Shown: in pieces, positions 18,225 through 26,930 of the stretch
Layout of the letters: each line of letters starts with the position of its first letter
How positions within the stretch are numbered: position 1 is the stretch's first letter
Assembly (NCBI RefSeq): GCF_002156385.1
Contig: NZ_MVJM01000004.1
Location: 60,771 to 124,770 of the forward strand
Source: Halalkalibacter urbisdiaboli
GTDB taxonomy: Bacteria > Bacillota > Bacilli > Bacillales > Bacillaceae_D
DNA length: 64,000 bases
Direction of reading: 5' to 3'
Notes under the pieces: generated by a model
The model's database searches: none
Told to the model about the DNA's origin: nothing
What the model saw: the letters and a program-made list of their open reading frames with translations, nothing else
Made by a program: the position numbers and the translations under genes

Positions 18225-20408
18225 TTATTTCACTGTTGATCCTGCTTTCGCCTTCGCCTCTAACCGGCGACGATGTAAAATTGGCTCGGTGTATCCACTA
18301 GGCTGTTGTCGTCCTTCAAAAATTAATTCACAAGCCGCTTGGAAGGCAATTGAATTGTTAAAGTCGTTTGCCATTGGTTGATAGTTAGGATCTGCTGCAT
18401 TTTGTTTGTCTACAATTTTTGCCATCCGTTTTAATGTCTCTAGTACTTGTTCACCGCTACAAATGCCGTGATAGAGCCAATTGGCTACATGTTGGCTAGA
18501 AATCCGAAGCGTTGCACGGTCTTCCATGAGTCCTACGTTATTAATGTCTGGTACTTTCGAGCAGCCAATTCCTTGCTCGACCCAGCGAACGACATAACCA
18601 AGAATTCCTTGCGCATTATTATTTAGTTCTCGTTGAATGTCATCCGACTCCCAATTAGGCTCATTTGCCACTGGATAGTCTAGAATATCATCTTGATACT
18701 TCTTTGTTATTTTTACAAGCTCATTTTGAATACTTGTTACATTTACTTCATGATAATGCAACGCATGTAACACGGCTGCTGTTGGTGAAGGCACCCACGC
18801 TGTATTTGCTCCAGCATGTAGCTGACCAATTTTTTGCTTCATCATTTCTGCCATTAAGTCTGGCATCGCCCACATGCCCTTACCGATTTGCGCACGACCT
18901 TGTAAGCCTGATGATAGACCATTGGCTACATTTGATTTTTCATAAGCTTGTAACCATGTTGAGCTTTTCATCTCATGTTTACGGATCATTGGACCTGCCT
19001 CCATCGACGTATGCATTTCATCCCCGGTTCGATCTAGGAAGCCTGTATTAATAAAGACGATCCGTTCCTTTACCGCATGTATGCAATTTTTTAAGTTTAA
19101 TGAAGTCCGTCTTTCCTCATCCATCACACCAATTTTCAAGGTATAGCGGTTTAGTTCTAGTATATCTTCTATTCTGTTAAATAGTTTATTCGCAAACGCT
19201 ACTTCTTCTGAACCGTGCATTTTTGGCTTGACGATATAAACTGAGTCCTCAGTGGAGTTTTTATAAAGACCGTTGCCTTTTAGGTTATGGATGGCAATAA
19301 GACTAGTAATCACACCATCAAGAATCCCTTCAGGAACCTCTTGCCCATTCTCGTCAAGGACGGCGTTGATTGTCATTAAGTGACCTACATTACGCACAAA
19401 CATGAGAGAACGTCCCCTTAATGTAAAAGGTGTTCCAGCAACTGCTGTGTATTCGCGATCTGGCGCTAACGTACGCGTGATCGTTTTCTCTCCTTTGTTA
19501 AAGGAAGCGGTTAGGTCGCACTTCATTAAACCGAGCCAGTTTCGATAGACTTCCACTTTGTCCTCTGCATCAACAGCAGCAACGGAATCCTCACAGTCCA
19601 TAATTGTCGTTAACGCTGCTTCGATTAAAATATCCTTCACACCGGCCTCATCGGTCTTACCGATAGGATGTTCGCGATCAATTTGTATTTCTACGTGTAA
19701 TCCATGATTTTGAAGTAGGATGGCCTCTGGATCTACTTCGTCCCCTCGATAGCCTACAAGCTTTGAAGTTTCCATCAAGTCTACTTCTTGGTCATTTCGC
19801 AGAGTAGCCATTAGGTGACCGTTTACTAGTCGATACTTCCTAACCTCACCGTGAGAAGCTTCTGCGTTTAATGGAGCAATGCTATCGAGAAACTTTTTCC
19901 CAAACTCAATGACCTTTTGACCACGTAACGGATTAAAAGAAGAACCTCTTTCACATCCTTCCTCCTCGGAAATAGCATCGGTTCCATAAAGAGCATCATA
20001 TAAACTCCCCCATCTTGCATTTGCTGCATTTAGAGCGTAGCGCGCATTATTAACGGGAACCACGAGCTGTGGACCTGCTTGCTTCGCAATTTCTGCATCA
20101 ACACCTGTTGTCGTTACTTCAAACTCTTCTACTTCCTCTTCTATATAACCGATTTCCTCTAAAAAAGCTTTATATTTCTCGAAATCTCCGTCTCTATGTT
20201 GTTGATGCCATTGATTGATTTGTTTCTGAAGTTCCTCTCTTTTCTCTACTAAACGCTTATTTTCAGGGGCTAGTTCAGTGACTAAATCTTGAAAACGCAA
20301 CCAAAACTCTCCAGCTGAAATACCCGTCCCAGGAATAGCCTCTGCATTAATAAATTCATAAAGATTCGCTGCAACCTGTAATTTCCCTACCTTTACATAA
20401 CTAGTCAT
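18225..20408 (-). CDS. glcB: Malate synthase G
   Basis: Condenses glyoxylate and acetyl-CoA to malate in the glyoxylate route. The 727-residue length is that of isoform G rather than the ~530-residue isoform A. Diagnostic stretches include [18 protein letters not shown] with the magnesium ligands, [18 protein letters not shown], and [15 protein letters not shown] start ATG follows a GGGGG-type site. No isocitrate lyase is in the window, so the glyoxylate source is not evident here. Confidence 0.95.
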   Translation of the reverse strand: MTSYVKVGKLQVAANLYEFINAEAIPGTGISAGEFWLRFQDLVTELAPENKRLVEKREELQKQINQWHQQHRDGDFEKYKAFLEEIGYIEEEVEEFEVTTTGVDAEIAKQAGPQLVVPVNNARYALNAANARWGSLYDALYGTDAISEEEGCERGSSFNPLRGQKVIEFGKKFLDSIAPLNAEASHGEVRKYRLVNGHLMATLRNDQEVDLMETSKLVGYRGDEVDPEAILLQNHGLHVEIQIDREHPIGKTDEAGVKDILIEAALTTIMDCEDSVAAVDAEDKVEVYRNWLGLMKCDLTASFNKGEKTITRTLAPDREYTAVAGTPFTLRGRSLMFVRNVGHLMTINAVLDENGQEVPEGILDGVITSLIAIHNLKGNGLYKNSTEDSVYIVKPKMHGSEEVAFANKLFNRIEDILELNRYTLKIGVMDEERRTSLNLKNCIHAVKERIVFINTGFLDRTGDEMHTSMEAGPMIRKHEMKSSTWLQAYEKSNVANGLSSGLQGRAQIGKGMWAMPDLMAEMMKQKIGQLHAGANTAWVPSPTAAVLHALHYHEVNVTSIQNELVKITKKYQDDILDYPVANEPNWESDDIQRELNNNAQGILGYVVRWVEQGIGCSKVPDINNVGLMEDRATLRISSQHVANWLYHGICSGEQVLETLKRMAKIVDKQNAADPNYQPMANDFNNSIAFQAACELIFEGRQQPSGYTEPILHRRRLEAKAKAGSTVK

Positions 20409-20598
20409 TGGTTCATCCCCCTTTACCTTCTTGCTACTTATTATAAGTTCAGTATCTAGTATAAATGAAATACATTTTTCGAATGTCGGATATTCCTTTT
20501 AGTTATAAACTAGGCAAATGCCCTTTTCTGTTTAGACATAGTTCCAATCCCACTTCTCTGAATAGCTTAAAAAGGAATAATTATTAGGAGGCAATGAA

Positions 20599-21093
20599 AT
20601 GGATCATCAACAACCAAATCACTTAGCTTGGCACGAAACGTTAGAAATTCATGAATTAGTCGCTTTTCAAGCAATTGGCCTTATGAAATGTAAAAAAACA
20701 TATTCTGATATTACTGACCCCGCACTAAAAGACTTATATAAAGAAGCAATCGAAGGATTAAGTGCAAATATTCGCGAATTAATTATGTTTTATCCAGTTA
20801 CCGCCAGAAGCGAGGACGAGGACGACTCTCGCAATGACGAAACTCCTTTTTATGCCGGGGACCTACTTGTGTTCATGAAAACCTCAGTTCGAAATTATGC
20901 TATTGCCATTACCGAAACTGCAACCCCTGCTCTACGTGACGTTTTAAAGCTACAATTAATGGCAGTAATCAATCTCCATGCCAAGGTCTTTTACTACATG
21001 TATGGAAAAAGCTATTATCCATCCTACGATTTAGATAAGCTCTTACAAAATGATATCAATTTAGCAAGCAAAGCATTAAATCAGTCATTATAG
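20599..21093 (+). CDS. CotF-like spore coat protein
   Basis: Protein of 164 residues with a helical coat-F-type domain (HETLEIHELVAFQAIGLMKCKKT and a second helix pair around residues 125-155 ending in YYMYGKSYYPSY). AGGAGG precedes the ATG. Such proteins are spore coat or sporulation-associated, which supports a spore-forming host. It is monocistronic. Confidence 0.75.
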   Translation: MDHQQPNHLAWHETLEIHELVAFQAIGLMKCKKTYSDITDPALKDLYKEAIEGLSANIRELIMFYPVTARSEDEDDSRNDETPFYAGDLLVFMKTSVRNYAIAITETATPALRDVLKLQLMAVINLHAKVFYYMYGKSYYPSYDLDKLLQNDINLASKALNQSL

Positions 21094-21113
21094 CCCCAAA
21101 GTAAACGTAAAAA

Positions 21114-21147
21114 GGGTGTCCCAAAGTCGCTTATGACTTGGACACCC
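21114..21147. terminator. Bidirectional terminator
   Basis: GGGTGTCC pairs with GGACACCC, with a partly paired interior. The A-run upstream becomes TTTTT on the minus strand. It lies between the convergent coat protein gene and pssA. Confidence 0.75.
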
Positions 21148-21156
21148 AAAAACAGA

Positions 21157-21855
21157 TTACTCCACATTACGTCGATTATGTTTCCCTTTAATAAAACGGT
21201 ACGTCACATAAGCAATATAGAGTGGTGTAGCGATATAAATGAGATATGGAAATTGTCCATACGTTCCACGATAGATCAAAAATAACAAACAACCTAAAAA
21301 CACAGTTACAATCGTACCATACTTCGGAAGAGGCACTTCCTTTAAACTTGGAATTCTAATTTTACTAACCATTAAAAAACACATTGCAGTAAAAATAACC
21401 GTTGTCACAATATCAGGTAGGTTATGTCGAAATAATGTCAGGAGCGCTAAAATACCACCTGCAGCCGTAATCGGAACACCTGTGAAATAATTCATCGACG
21501 ACTTTGTCGCATTGATATTAAATCGAGCTAAACGATAAGCACCAAATAACGGAAATAACCCTGCGATCGCAAGCCCTAATAAACCGAATTGAAAAAAGTA
21601 TGTATAATAAACGAGAAAAGAAGGAGCTACCCCGAACGTAACGATATCTGCCAAGGAATCTAATTCCTTTCCTAAATCACTATCTGCTTTTAACATACGA
21701 GCTAAACGGCCATCCATACTGTCTAACATCATCCCAATTAATATTAAAATCGCAGCATTGCTAAACTGCCCGTTTGCCGCAAAGCCAATCGATAAAAACC
21801 CGCAATACAAATTTCCGAGCGTGACCATGTTGGGAATACTTTTAATAAGCCTCAT
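21157..21855 (-). CDS. pssA: CDP-diacylglycerol-serine O-phosphatidyltransferase
   Basis: Membrane enzyme making phosphatidylserine from CDP-diacylglycerol and serine. The 232-residue protein has the CDP-alcohol phosphotransferase motif complete: Asp48-Gly49, Ala52-Arg53, Gly62, Asp66 and Asp70 (MDGRLARML to ELDSLAD). Several hydrophobic helices follow. No psd gene is adjacent. It is monocistronic with a shared terminator. Confidence 0.93.
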   Translation of the reverse strand: MRLIKSIPNMVTLGNLYCGFLSIGFAANGQFSNAAILILIGMMLDSMDGRLARMLKADSDLGKELDSLADIVTFGVAPSFLVYYTYFFQFGLLGLAIAGLFPLFGAYRLARFNINATKSSMNYFTGVPITAAGGILALLTLFRHNLPDIVTTVIFTAMCFLMVSKIRIPSLKEVPLPKYGTIVTVFLGCLLFLIYRGTYGQFPYLIYIATPLYIAYVTYRFIKGKHNRRNVE

Positions 21856-22102
21856 TTTATCACTCTTTCATCTTTCCATTCTTCCCCTATTATACACAAT
21901 CACACTTCATTTCAGAAATTCTTGTAGAAAGTAGCATTGAACAATAAATAATCGAAACAGTTTTTAGATTCATTCACGCCTAATCCATTTTGATTAAGCC
22001 AAACGCAAAAATCGTTTTACGACTTCTAGCTACTATTTCTTCCCGATTACGAAAGCTACTTCTAATTATGATCAATACGTCGATCATCATACGTAAAATT
22101 TA

Positions 22103-22142
22103 GTCATAAAGTTATAACCCTAAAAGTTTATAACTTTATGAC
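22103..22142. repeat. Orphan 15-bp inverted repeat
   Basis: A perfect AT-rich stem (22103-22117 with 22128-22142) and a 10-nt loop lie in the 585-bp gene-free stretch between pssA and the small RNA. No U-run follows in either direction. I see no gene in the rest of this interval. Confidence 0.5.
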
Positions 22143-22439
22143 AGATTATTTGTAGCCATCTAATCGTTCATTATCTTAAGCCTTCTTGTACTTTAATGTA
22201 CGTTCATCCAAAATAACGCCATCCCAATTCAATCCAAAAAAAATCCAATTTTCTCCATTTATACATATGCATTCAACTCACTCTTATATTAATAGCCCTA
22301 ATTATATAGGTATAGGTGAACAACTTACAACGTCATTTCACTTCCAAATTCGTTCATTTAAAACTTAACGATTGCACATCATCATAGCCCCATCTACACA
22401 TTTGAGAACCTCCGACTAAATTGGCCGTAATTTTTACAT

Positions 22440-22471
22440 AAAAAAGAACCTGCCTTCATCACAGCAGATTC
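22440..22471 (-). terminator. Terminator of the small RNA
   Basis: An 8-bp stem GAATCTGC/GCAGGTTC (22446-22471, one G-U pair) is followed on the minus strand by TTTTTT. Confidence 0.8.
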
Positions 22472-22584
22472 CCAAAACAGTTACATATTCAACTATATAA
22501 ATTGACACAGACAACTTCGTTCCTCCGACAGTATCAGCCCCGCCTTCGCTTGATACCATGGCAGCCACAGTTGCTACCCGACCT
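22440..22584 (-). ncRNA. Free-standing small RNA, CcpA-controlled promoter, unknown family
   Basis: A transcript of about 145 nt is bounded by a strong promoter and a strong terminator with no coding gene behind it. Internal structure is clear: hairpin GGTAGC/GCTGCC, then a longer hairpin GGTATCA...TGATACT with a G-rich loop (GGCGGGGC), then a mostly single-stranded stretch containing GGAGGAACG. I cannot assign an Rfam family. Length, G-rich loop and catabolite control recall RsaI of Staphylococcus aureus, and CcpA control recalls SR1 of B. subtilis, but homology is not shown. Confidence 0.7.
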
Positions 22585-22590
22585 ACCTTC

Positions 22591-22619
22591 AGTATAACTG
22601 AAAACGCTTACAAATTCAA
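22591..22619 (-). promoter_or_regulatory. Promoter of the small RNA with cre in the spacer
   Basis: -35 TTGAAT (22614-22619) and -10 TATACT (22591-22596) are separated by 17 bp. The spacer overlaps TGAAAACGCTTACA (plus strand 22599-22612), which matches the cre consensus TGWAANCGNTNWCA at every fixed position. CcpA bound here would block RNA polymerase. Confidence 0.75.
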
Positions 22620-22655
22620 GTTTTTTCTAGGTTTATTATTATGTGACCATATTAA

Positions 22656-22690
22656 AAACAGCTAACCGGACCGGTTAGCTGTTTTTCTTT
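22656..22690 (-). terminator. Terminator of the WrbA-like gene
   Basis: A perfect stem AACAGCTAACCG/CGGTTAGCTGTT flanked by A5 and T5 on both sides gives a bidirectional-type terminator directly after the stop codon region. Confidence 0.8.
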
Positions 22691-22693
22691 TTA

Positions 22694-23305
22694 TTATTGA
22701 TTACCCTTTTTAATCCATCCTGCAACCTGAACGGTACGCTTCGCTTGATATTTCGCTGCTTCCTCCACATTTTCCTGCATCTTGCCATCTTGACCAACAG
22801 TTACACTGACACCGTATGGATTTCCACCTGAAGAGAATTGGATCGGATCCGTATAACCTGGGGAAGCAATAATTGCTCCCCAATGGTGCATGGTAGTGTA
22901 AAGCGATAAAATCGTCGCTTCTTGACCACCATGTGCATTACTTGCTGATGACATCGCACTTACCGCCTTATTCGCAAGCTTACCATTAAACCAAAGCCCG
23001 CCAGTCGTATCAATAAACTGCTTCACTTGTCCTGGCAGATTTCCAAAGCGTGTTGGCACACTGAAAATAATTGCATCTGCCCATTCAAGATCGTCTAATG
23101 TAACTTCTTGGACATCTCTAGTTTCCTCTACATGCGCTTTCCATGCTGGGTTTGAATCAATAGCAGCTTGTGGCGCAAGCTCAGGAACTTTTAATACTTT
23201 TACTTCAGCACCAGCTGCTTTTCCACCTTCCTCTGCCCATTTAGCTAATTGATAGTTCGTACCTGTAGAGCTGTAATAAATTACCGCTAATTTAATCGTT
23301 GACAT
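22694..23305 (-). CDS. NAD(P)H:quinone oxidoreductase, WrbA type
   Basis: Flavodoxin-fold quinone reductase that reduces quinones by two electrons. The preferred start is the ATG at 23305 (MSTIKLAVIYYSSTG, 203 residues), which has a GGAGG box 7 nt upstream; an in-frame ATG at 23353 would add 16 residues. The FMN phosphate loop is YYSSTGTNYQLA, followed by the WrbA-type FSVPTRFGNLPGQVKQFIDTTGGLW and SASNAHGGQEATILS. It lies downstream of doxX, with an imperfect MhqR-like dyad in between. Confidence 0.9.
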   Translation of the reverse strand: MSTIKLAVIYYSSTGTNYQLAKWAEEGGKAAGAEVKVLKVPELAPQAAIDSNPAWKAHVEETRDVQEVTLDDLEWADAIIFSVPTRFGNLPGQVKQFIDTTGGLWFNGKLANKAVSAMSSASNAHGGQEATILSLYTTMHHWGAIIASPGYTDPIQFSSGGNPYGVSVTVGQDGKMQENVEEAAKYQAKRTVQVAGWIKKGNQ

Positions 23306-23402
23306 ATTTGTTTCCTCCTTTGACTTTCCAAATAATTTAGTTAAAAAACTCATGTTAACACCTACCTTTTTAACATTATTTAAGAACTTACTGTTTAGAA
23401 CT

Positions 23403-23416
23403 TCTCTATATCGAGA
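23403..23416. promoter_or_regulatory. Imperfect MhqR-like operator before the WrbA-like gene
   Basis: TCTCTATATCGAGA lies in the doxX-wrbA gap. The flanking TCGAGATAATTA recurs at 24498-24509 upstream of the marR gene. Confidence 0.4.
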
Positions 23417-23419
23417 TAA

Positions 23420-23836
23420 TTAAGCTGATTTTGTAAACGAACTTGATTTCTCTTGCCCTTTAAAAAACAGCTGTCCTAGTGCATAGAACTTACTTTCGTT
23501 TAGTAAAAGATGTAAGGAGATTGCTAATAATACTAGGTCATACGCATACCCATCTAAGAAGCCAGTTGCTAATTTCACCTTAAAAATGGCTCCAATTAAG
23601 ATTAATCCTAATAGTGCTGATATAACTCTTGTTCCAATTCCTAAAATTAGCGCAATCCCACCAACTAATTCAAGTGTCGCGACAACATAAGCAAACACAC
23701 CTGGCAACCCGATACTATCGAACCAGCCTACAATATTTTCAATTCCTCCTTGAAATTTTGCAGCTCCGTGTGCTAAAAACACAATACCTAAGATGACACG
23801 TAATATAAAGTTACCTACTTCTTGTTTATTCAACAT
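23420..23836 (-). CDS. DoxX family membrane protein (MhqP/CatD-like)
   Basis: Membrane protein of 138 residues with four hydrophobic helices and the DoxX signature RVILGIVFLAHGAAKFQGG near the N-terminus. In B. subtilis two DoxX proteins (MhqP, CatD) belong to quinone-responsive regulons. Its position beside a MarR gene and a quinone reductase suggests the same role here. AGGTATTAAAAAG precedes the ATG; a 9-bp dyad lies 40 bp upstream. Confidence 0.87.
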   Translation of the reverse strand: MLNKQEVGNFILRVILGIVFLAHGAAKFQGGIENIVGWFDSIGLPGVFAYVVATLELVGGIALILGIGTRVISALLGLILIGAIFKVKLATGFLDGYAYDLVLLAISLHLLLNESKFYALGQLFFKGQEKSSSFTKSA

Positions 23837-23875
23837 CTTTTTAATACCTCCACTTTTTTATCATTTCTATCTGTA

Positions 23876-23900
23876 TAACATACTATCATACAGTATGTTA
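23876..23900. promoter_or_regulatory. Dyad operator upstream of doxX
   Basis: TAACATACT and AGTATGTTA form a perfect 9-bp inverted repeat separated by 7 bp, about 40 bp before doxX. It differs from the MhqR-like boxes, so a second regulator is possible. Confidence 0.5.
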
Positions 23901-24010
23901 CTTATCAATTATTATTTACTCTACTTTAGTAAGTATTATAAAGAGCCGCCAATTCACCTCTATAATACTTAATTAATATATTATGGATTCGAGATATATA
24001 CTTAAAAAAA

Positions 24011-24466
24011 TTATTGTTCCTGTGCGTAATAGCCTAGTTTTTTAAGCTGATGAATCATAAATTCTTTTTCTCCTGAATCCAGCCCACCACATATTTTTAA
24101 AATAGCTTCTTTATGTTTCGGAAAAACTTCCATCATTAACTCATCACCAGCTGTCGTCATTCTAGCATACGTAATCCGACGGTCTTTTGGACAAGGCTTT
24201 CTCTCTATTAACTTTTTCTTTTCTAGCTTGTCAACCACATACGTTATACTGCTACTTGCAATCAAAACCTTTTCGCCAATTTTTTGAATCGGTTGGTCCC
24301 CTTTGCTATGAATTAACTCTAGAACCGCAAACTCAGTCGGATTAAGCCCGTAGCTCTTAATATCTTCTTCAACACGTTTTTTAATTGACTGTAATGCCCG
24401 GGATAACACAACAAATAATTTTAATGATAAATCCTCTTCAACTTGAATTTCATCTCGATTATCCAT
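24011..24466 (-). CDS. MarR family regulator, MhqR-like
   Basis: Winged-helix repressor of 151 residues. Helix-turn-helix: IQKIGEKVLIASSSITYVVDKLEKKKLIERK, followed by the wing PKDRRITYARMT. Its neighbours (DoxX, quinone reductase) and the CTCGAATTCGAG palindrome upstream match the B. subtilis MhqR regulon, which senses quinone-like electrophiles. The ortholog assignment rests on context and operator similarity. Confidence 0.85.
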   Translation of the reverse strand: MDNRDEIQVEEDLSLKLFVVLSRALQSIKKRVEEDIKSYGLNPTEFAVLELIHSKGDQPIQKIGEKVLIASSSITYVVDKLEKKKLIERKPCPKDRRITYARMTTAGDELMMEVFPKHKEAILKICGGLDSGEKEFMIHQLKKLGYYAQEQ

Positions 24467-24490
24467 CTAATCATTCCTTTTTATAATTAC

Positions 24491-24502
24491 CTCGAATTCG
24501 AG
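24491..24502. promoter_or_regulatory. MhqR-like operator upstream of marR
   Basis: The perfect palindrome CTCGAATTCGAG followed by ATAATTATATCGAG resembles the remembered MhqR box TATCTCGA-TTCGAGATA. A related half-site, ATTCGAGATATA, lies at 23987-23998 between marR and doxX. Confidence 0.55.
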
Positions 24503-24634
24503 ATAATTATATCGAGTTTATTTTATCCTGTCAACAAAGAATACACTTAAAATTACATGGAAAACATGGCATAATATTAACAAAAATGAGATAATTTCAA
24601 ATAAACAGGTTTTTACATAATAGGAGCGACTTAT

Positions 24635-25261
24635 ATGAGCACTGTACTTATTCATGAGATTAAAACATCACAAAAGGCAGTTGCATTTACATTTGATGAT
24701 GGTCCTAACCCTCTATATACACTACAAGTATTAACGATTTTTCAGGAGGTTTCTGGTAAAGCGACGTTTTACATGATTGGTGAACAAATGATTAAGCATC
24801 CTGAAATCGTAAAAAAAGTAATAGACCAAAACCATGAAATTGGTAATCACACCTTTACGCATCCAATGTTAACGCAAATGCGCTTAGATGATTGCCTTCA
24901 TGAGATTACAAAAACAGACAAGCTTATTAAGGACATGACTGGTGAAGCGCCCACAACCTTTCGCCCTCCTTATTTTGATTTCAATGAATTCATTTCGTCT
25001 GAGATAAAAGAGTTGGGTTATAAGGTAATAGGTGCTTTAAATATCGATGCTCTAGACTGGGAACAGCCAGGTGTTAATCATATTGTGACAAAAACGCGTA
25101 ACCATATTAAAAATGGTAGTATCCTTTTATTTCATGATGGGTTTGGAGATCGCTCACAAACGATAGAGGCTGTCCGAACGTTAGTTTATGAACTAAAGGA
25201 ACAAGGCTACCAATTCGTTACCGTAAGTGAACTGTTACAGCTCGCAAACCGCGAAAACTAA
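24635..25261 (+). CDS. Polysaccharide deacetylase (NodB domain)
   Basis: Metal-dependent deacetylase of 208 residues. Motif 1 is TFDDGPNP (Asp21/Asp22), the metal histidines are in GNHTFTHPM, motif 3 is FRPPYFDFN, and the last motif is LLFHDGFGDRSQT. No signal peptide or membrane segment is seen, so it is cytosolic or non-classical. It is 20 bp upstream of a GDSL hydrolase; the pair may deacylate imported sugars or wall fragments. Confidence 0.9.
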   Translation: MSTVLIHEIKTSQKAVAFTFDDGPNPLYTLQVLTIFQEVSGKATFYMIGEQMIKHPEIVKKVIDQNHEIGNHTFTHPMLTQMRLDDCLHEITKTDKLIKDMTGEAPTTFRPPYFDFNEFISSEIKELGYKVIGALNIDALDWEQPGVNHIVTKTRNHIKNGSILLFHDGFGDRSQTIEAVRTLVYELKEQGYQFVTVSELLQLANREN

Positions 25262-25281
25262 AATAAGAAAGAAGGTTTTGT

Positions 25282-25938
25282 ATGCTACTTGAACAAGGAC
25301 AAACATTTTTATTTATTGGTGATTCTATTACAGACTGTGAACGAACTAGACCTGAAGGCGAAGGACTGTTTGGGGCGCTCGGTAAAGGATATGTCTCTTA
25401 TGTTGATGCAATGCTCCAAGCCGTCTACCCAGAGCTTGGCATTCGGGTAATCAACAAAGGTATAGGTGGCAATACTGTGCGTGACTTAAAGGGAAGATGG
25501 CAAGAAGACGTCATGAATATGAAGCCTGATTGGTTATCGATTATGATTGGCATTAACGATGTTTGGCGGCAATATGATACTCCATTTATTAAAGATTATC
25601 ATGTTTACATTGATGAATACGAGGAAACACTTGAGAAACTTATTATCGAAACAAAGCCACTTATGAAAGGGCTCATTCTCATGACTCCCTTTTACATAGA
25701 AAGCAACGAACAAGACGCGATGCGTCGCACGATGGACCAATATGGTTTAGTTGTTAAAAAGCTTGCAAGAAAGCATGACTGTCTTTTCGTTGATACACAA
25801 GCAGCCTTTAATCGTGTACTAAAGGAGTTATATTCGGCTACACTTGCTTGGGACCGGGTTCATCCAACAGCTACTGGTCATATGATTTTAGCGAGGGTTC
25901 TCTTGAAGGAGCTTGAATTTGACTGGAATCGGTCTTAA
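25282..25938 (+). CDS. SGNH/GDSL hydrolase
   Basis: Esterase-fold hydrolase of 218 residues. Block I GDSITD holds the nucleophile Ser15, block II has the glycine in INKGIGGNTVRD, block III is MIGINDVWRQ, and block V holds the Asp/His pair in WDRVHPTATGH. No signal peptide is present. GAAGGT precedes the ATG. It is probably cotranscribed with the deacetylase, consistent with acetyl removal from carbohydrates. Confidence 0.9.
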   Translation: MLLEQGQTFLFIGDSITDCERTRPEGEGLFGALGKGYVSYVDAMLQAVYPELGIRVINKGIGGNTVRDLKGRWQEDVMNMKPDWLSIMIGINDVWRQYDTPFIKDYHVYIDEYEETLEKLIIETKPLMKGLILMTPFYIESNEQDAMRRTMDQYGLVVKKLARKHDCLFVDTQAAFNRVLKELYSATLAWDRVHPTATGHMILARVLLKELEFDWNRS

Positions 25939-25957
25939 TTTTCGATAGTCAATTAAT

Positions 25958-26004
25958 AAGGGGATGTCCCAATAGGTCGTACTTAACTTTTTGGACATCC
26001 CCTT
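25958..26004. terminator. Bidirectional terminator
   Basis: AAGGGGATGTCC pairs with GGACATCCCCTT around a partly paired interior, between the convergent GDSL and DapA-like genes. Confidence 0.75.
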
Positions 26005-26007
26005 TAG

Positions 26008-26919
26008 TTAAAGTAATTGAGCTTTCTCGAGTATAACTTTTAGTTCCACTACCTTATCTTCAGTTAATGTTTGTGCTGGTGGGAGTACATACGTCGATTC
26101 AATAAGTCCACGTAGCTTCATTGCTTCTTTAATAACATTAACAAAAGGCGAGTCTAGCTTATACATTAGCGGTAAATACGCAAGGCGTCGATGCAATTCT
26201 ATCGCTCTCGTATAGTCCTCATTAACAAAAGCTTGATAAATACCAACTGTCAATTCTGGAGCAAAGTTTCCGCTAGCTGAAATGACGCCATCTCCACCTA
26301 GGGATATCGTATTCCAAAGATGATCATCAAACCCAGCCAAAACAGAAAAATGAGGATGCTTTGTTTTCACTTTTAAAATGATTTCACGAATATGACCTGC
26401 TGTATCGACCGTATCCTTTATCCCGACAATGTTTTCGTGATGATCCACTAATTTCAAAATCAAGGCTGGCGTTAATTCCTGTCCTGTTAGGTTAGGAAAA
26501 TTATATAGCAAAATAGGGATGTCAACCGCTTTAGCAACACTGCTGTAATGCTCATATAAATTGGAGTCGGACAAAGTCCAATAATACGGATTCACAATGA
26601 CAACGCCATCCGCGCCAATGCTTTTACTATGTTCAGTTAATTCGATGACTTCCCGCGTATGAACTGCACCTGTTCCAATTAATACAGGGACTCTCTTATT
26701 TACATATTGCGTGGCAAACGTTGCCAATTGCTCTCTCTCCGCTAAAGTCATTTGACTAAATTCCCCCCCACTTCCTAGGAAGAATAGTCCGTCCACTCCT
26801 GATTCAATTAAATAGTCAATCAGCTTCCTCATACCAGCTTCATCTAATTTTCCTTCAGATGTAAAGAGAGTAGAAACAGGTGGAATCACCCCTTTAAACA
26901 TCGGTTCCTTCACCGTCAC
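26008..26919 (-). CDS. DapA-like (DHDPS/NAL family) aldolase
   Basis: TIM-barrel Schiff-base aldolase of 303 residues. The conserved tyrosine is in ILLYNFPNLTG and the lysine in IVGIKDTVDTAGH (~K168). It opens with GVIPPVSTLFTSEGKLD. The family includes dihydrodipicolinate synthase, sugar-acid aldolases and dehydratases. As the last gene of a sugar-acid operon it more likely acts on a 2-keto-3-deoxy acid than in lysine synthesis. Confidence 0.88.
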   Translation of the reverse strand: MTVKEPMFKGVIPPVSTLFTSEGKLDEAGMRKLIDYLIESGVDGLFFLGSGGEFSQMTLAEREQLATFATQYVNKRVPVLIGTGAVHTREVIELTEHSKSIGADGVVIVNPYYWTLSDSNLYEHYSSVAKAVDIPILLYNFPNLTGQELTPALILKLVDHHENIVGIKDTVDTAGHIREIILKVKTKHPHFSVLAGFDDHLWNTISLGGDGVISASGNFAPELTVGIYQAFVNEDYTRAIELHRRLAYLPLMYKLDSPFVNVIKEAMKLRGLIESTYVLPPAQTLTEDKVVELKVILEKAQLL

Positions 26920-26930
26920 GACTTCACCAC

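Noticed and set aside
22441..22563. Reading frame inside the small RNA starting at an ATG (MVSSEGGADTVGG) or at a TTG behind GGAGG
   Set aside because: The frame has no stop before the terminator hairpin and runs through the U-tract, so a terminated transcript could not encode it. The ATG lacks a ribosome binding site.
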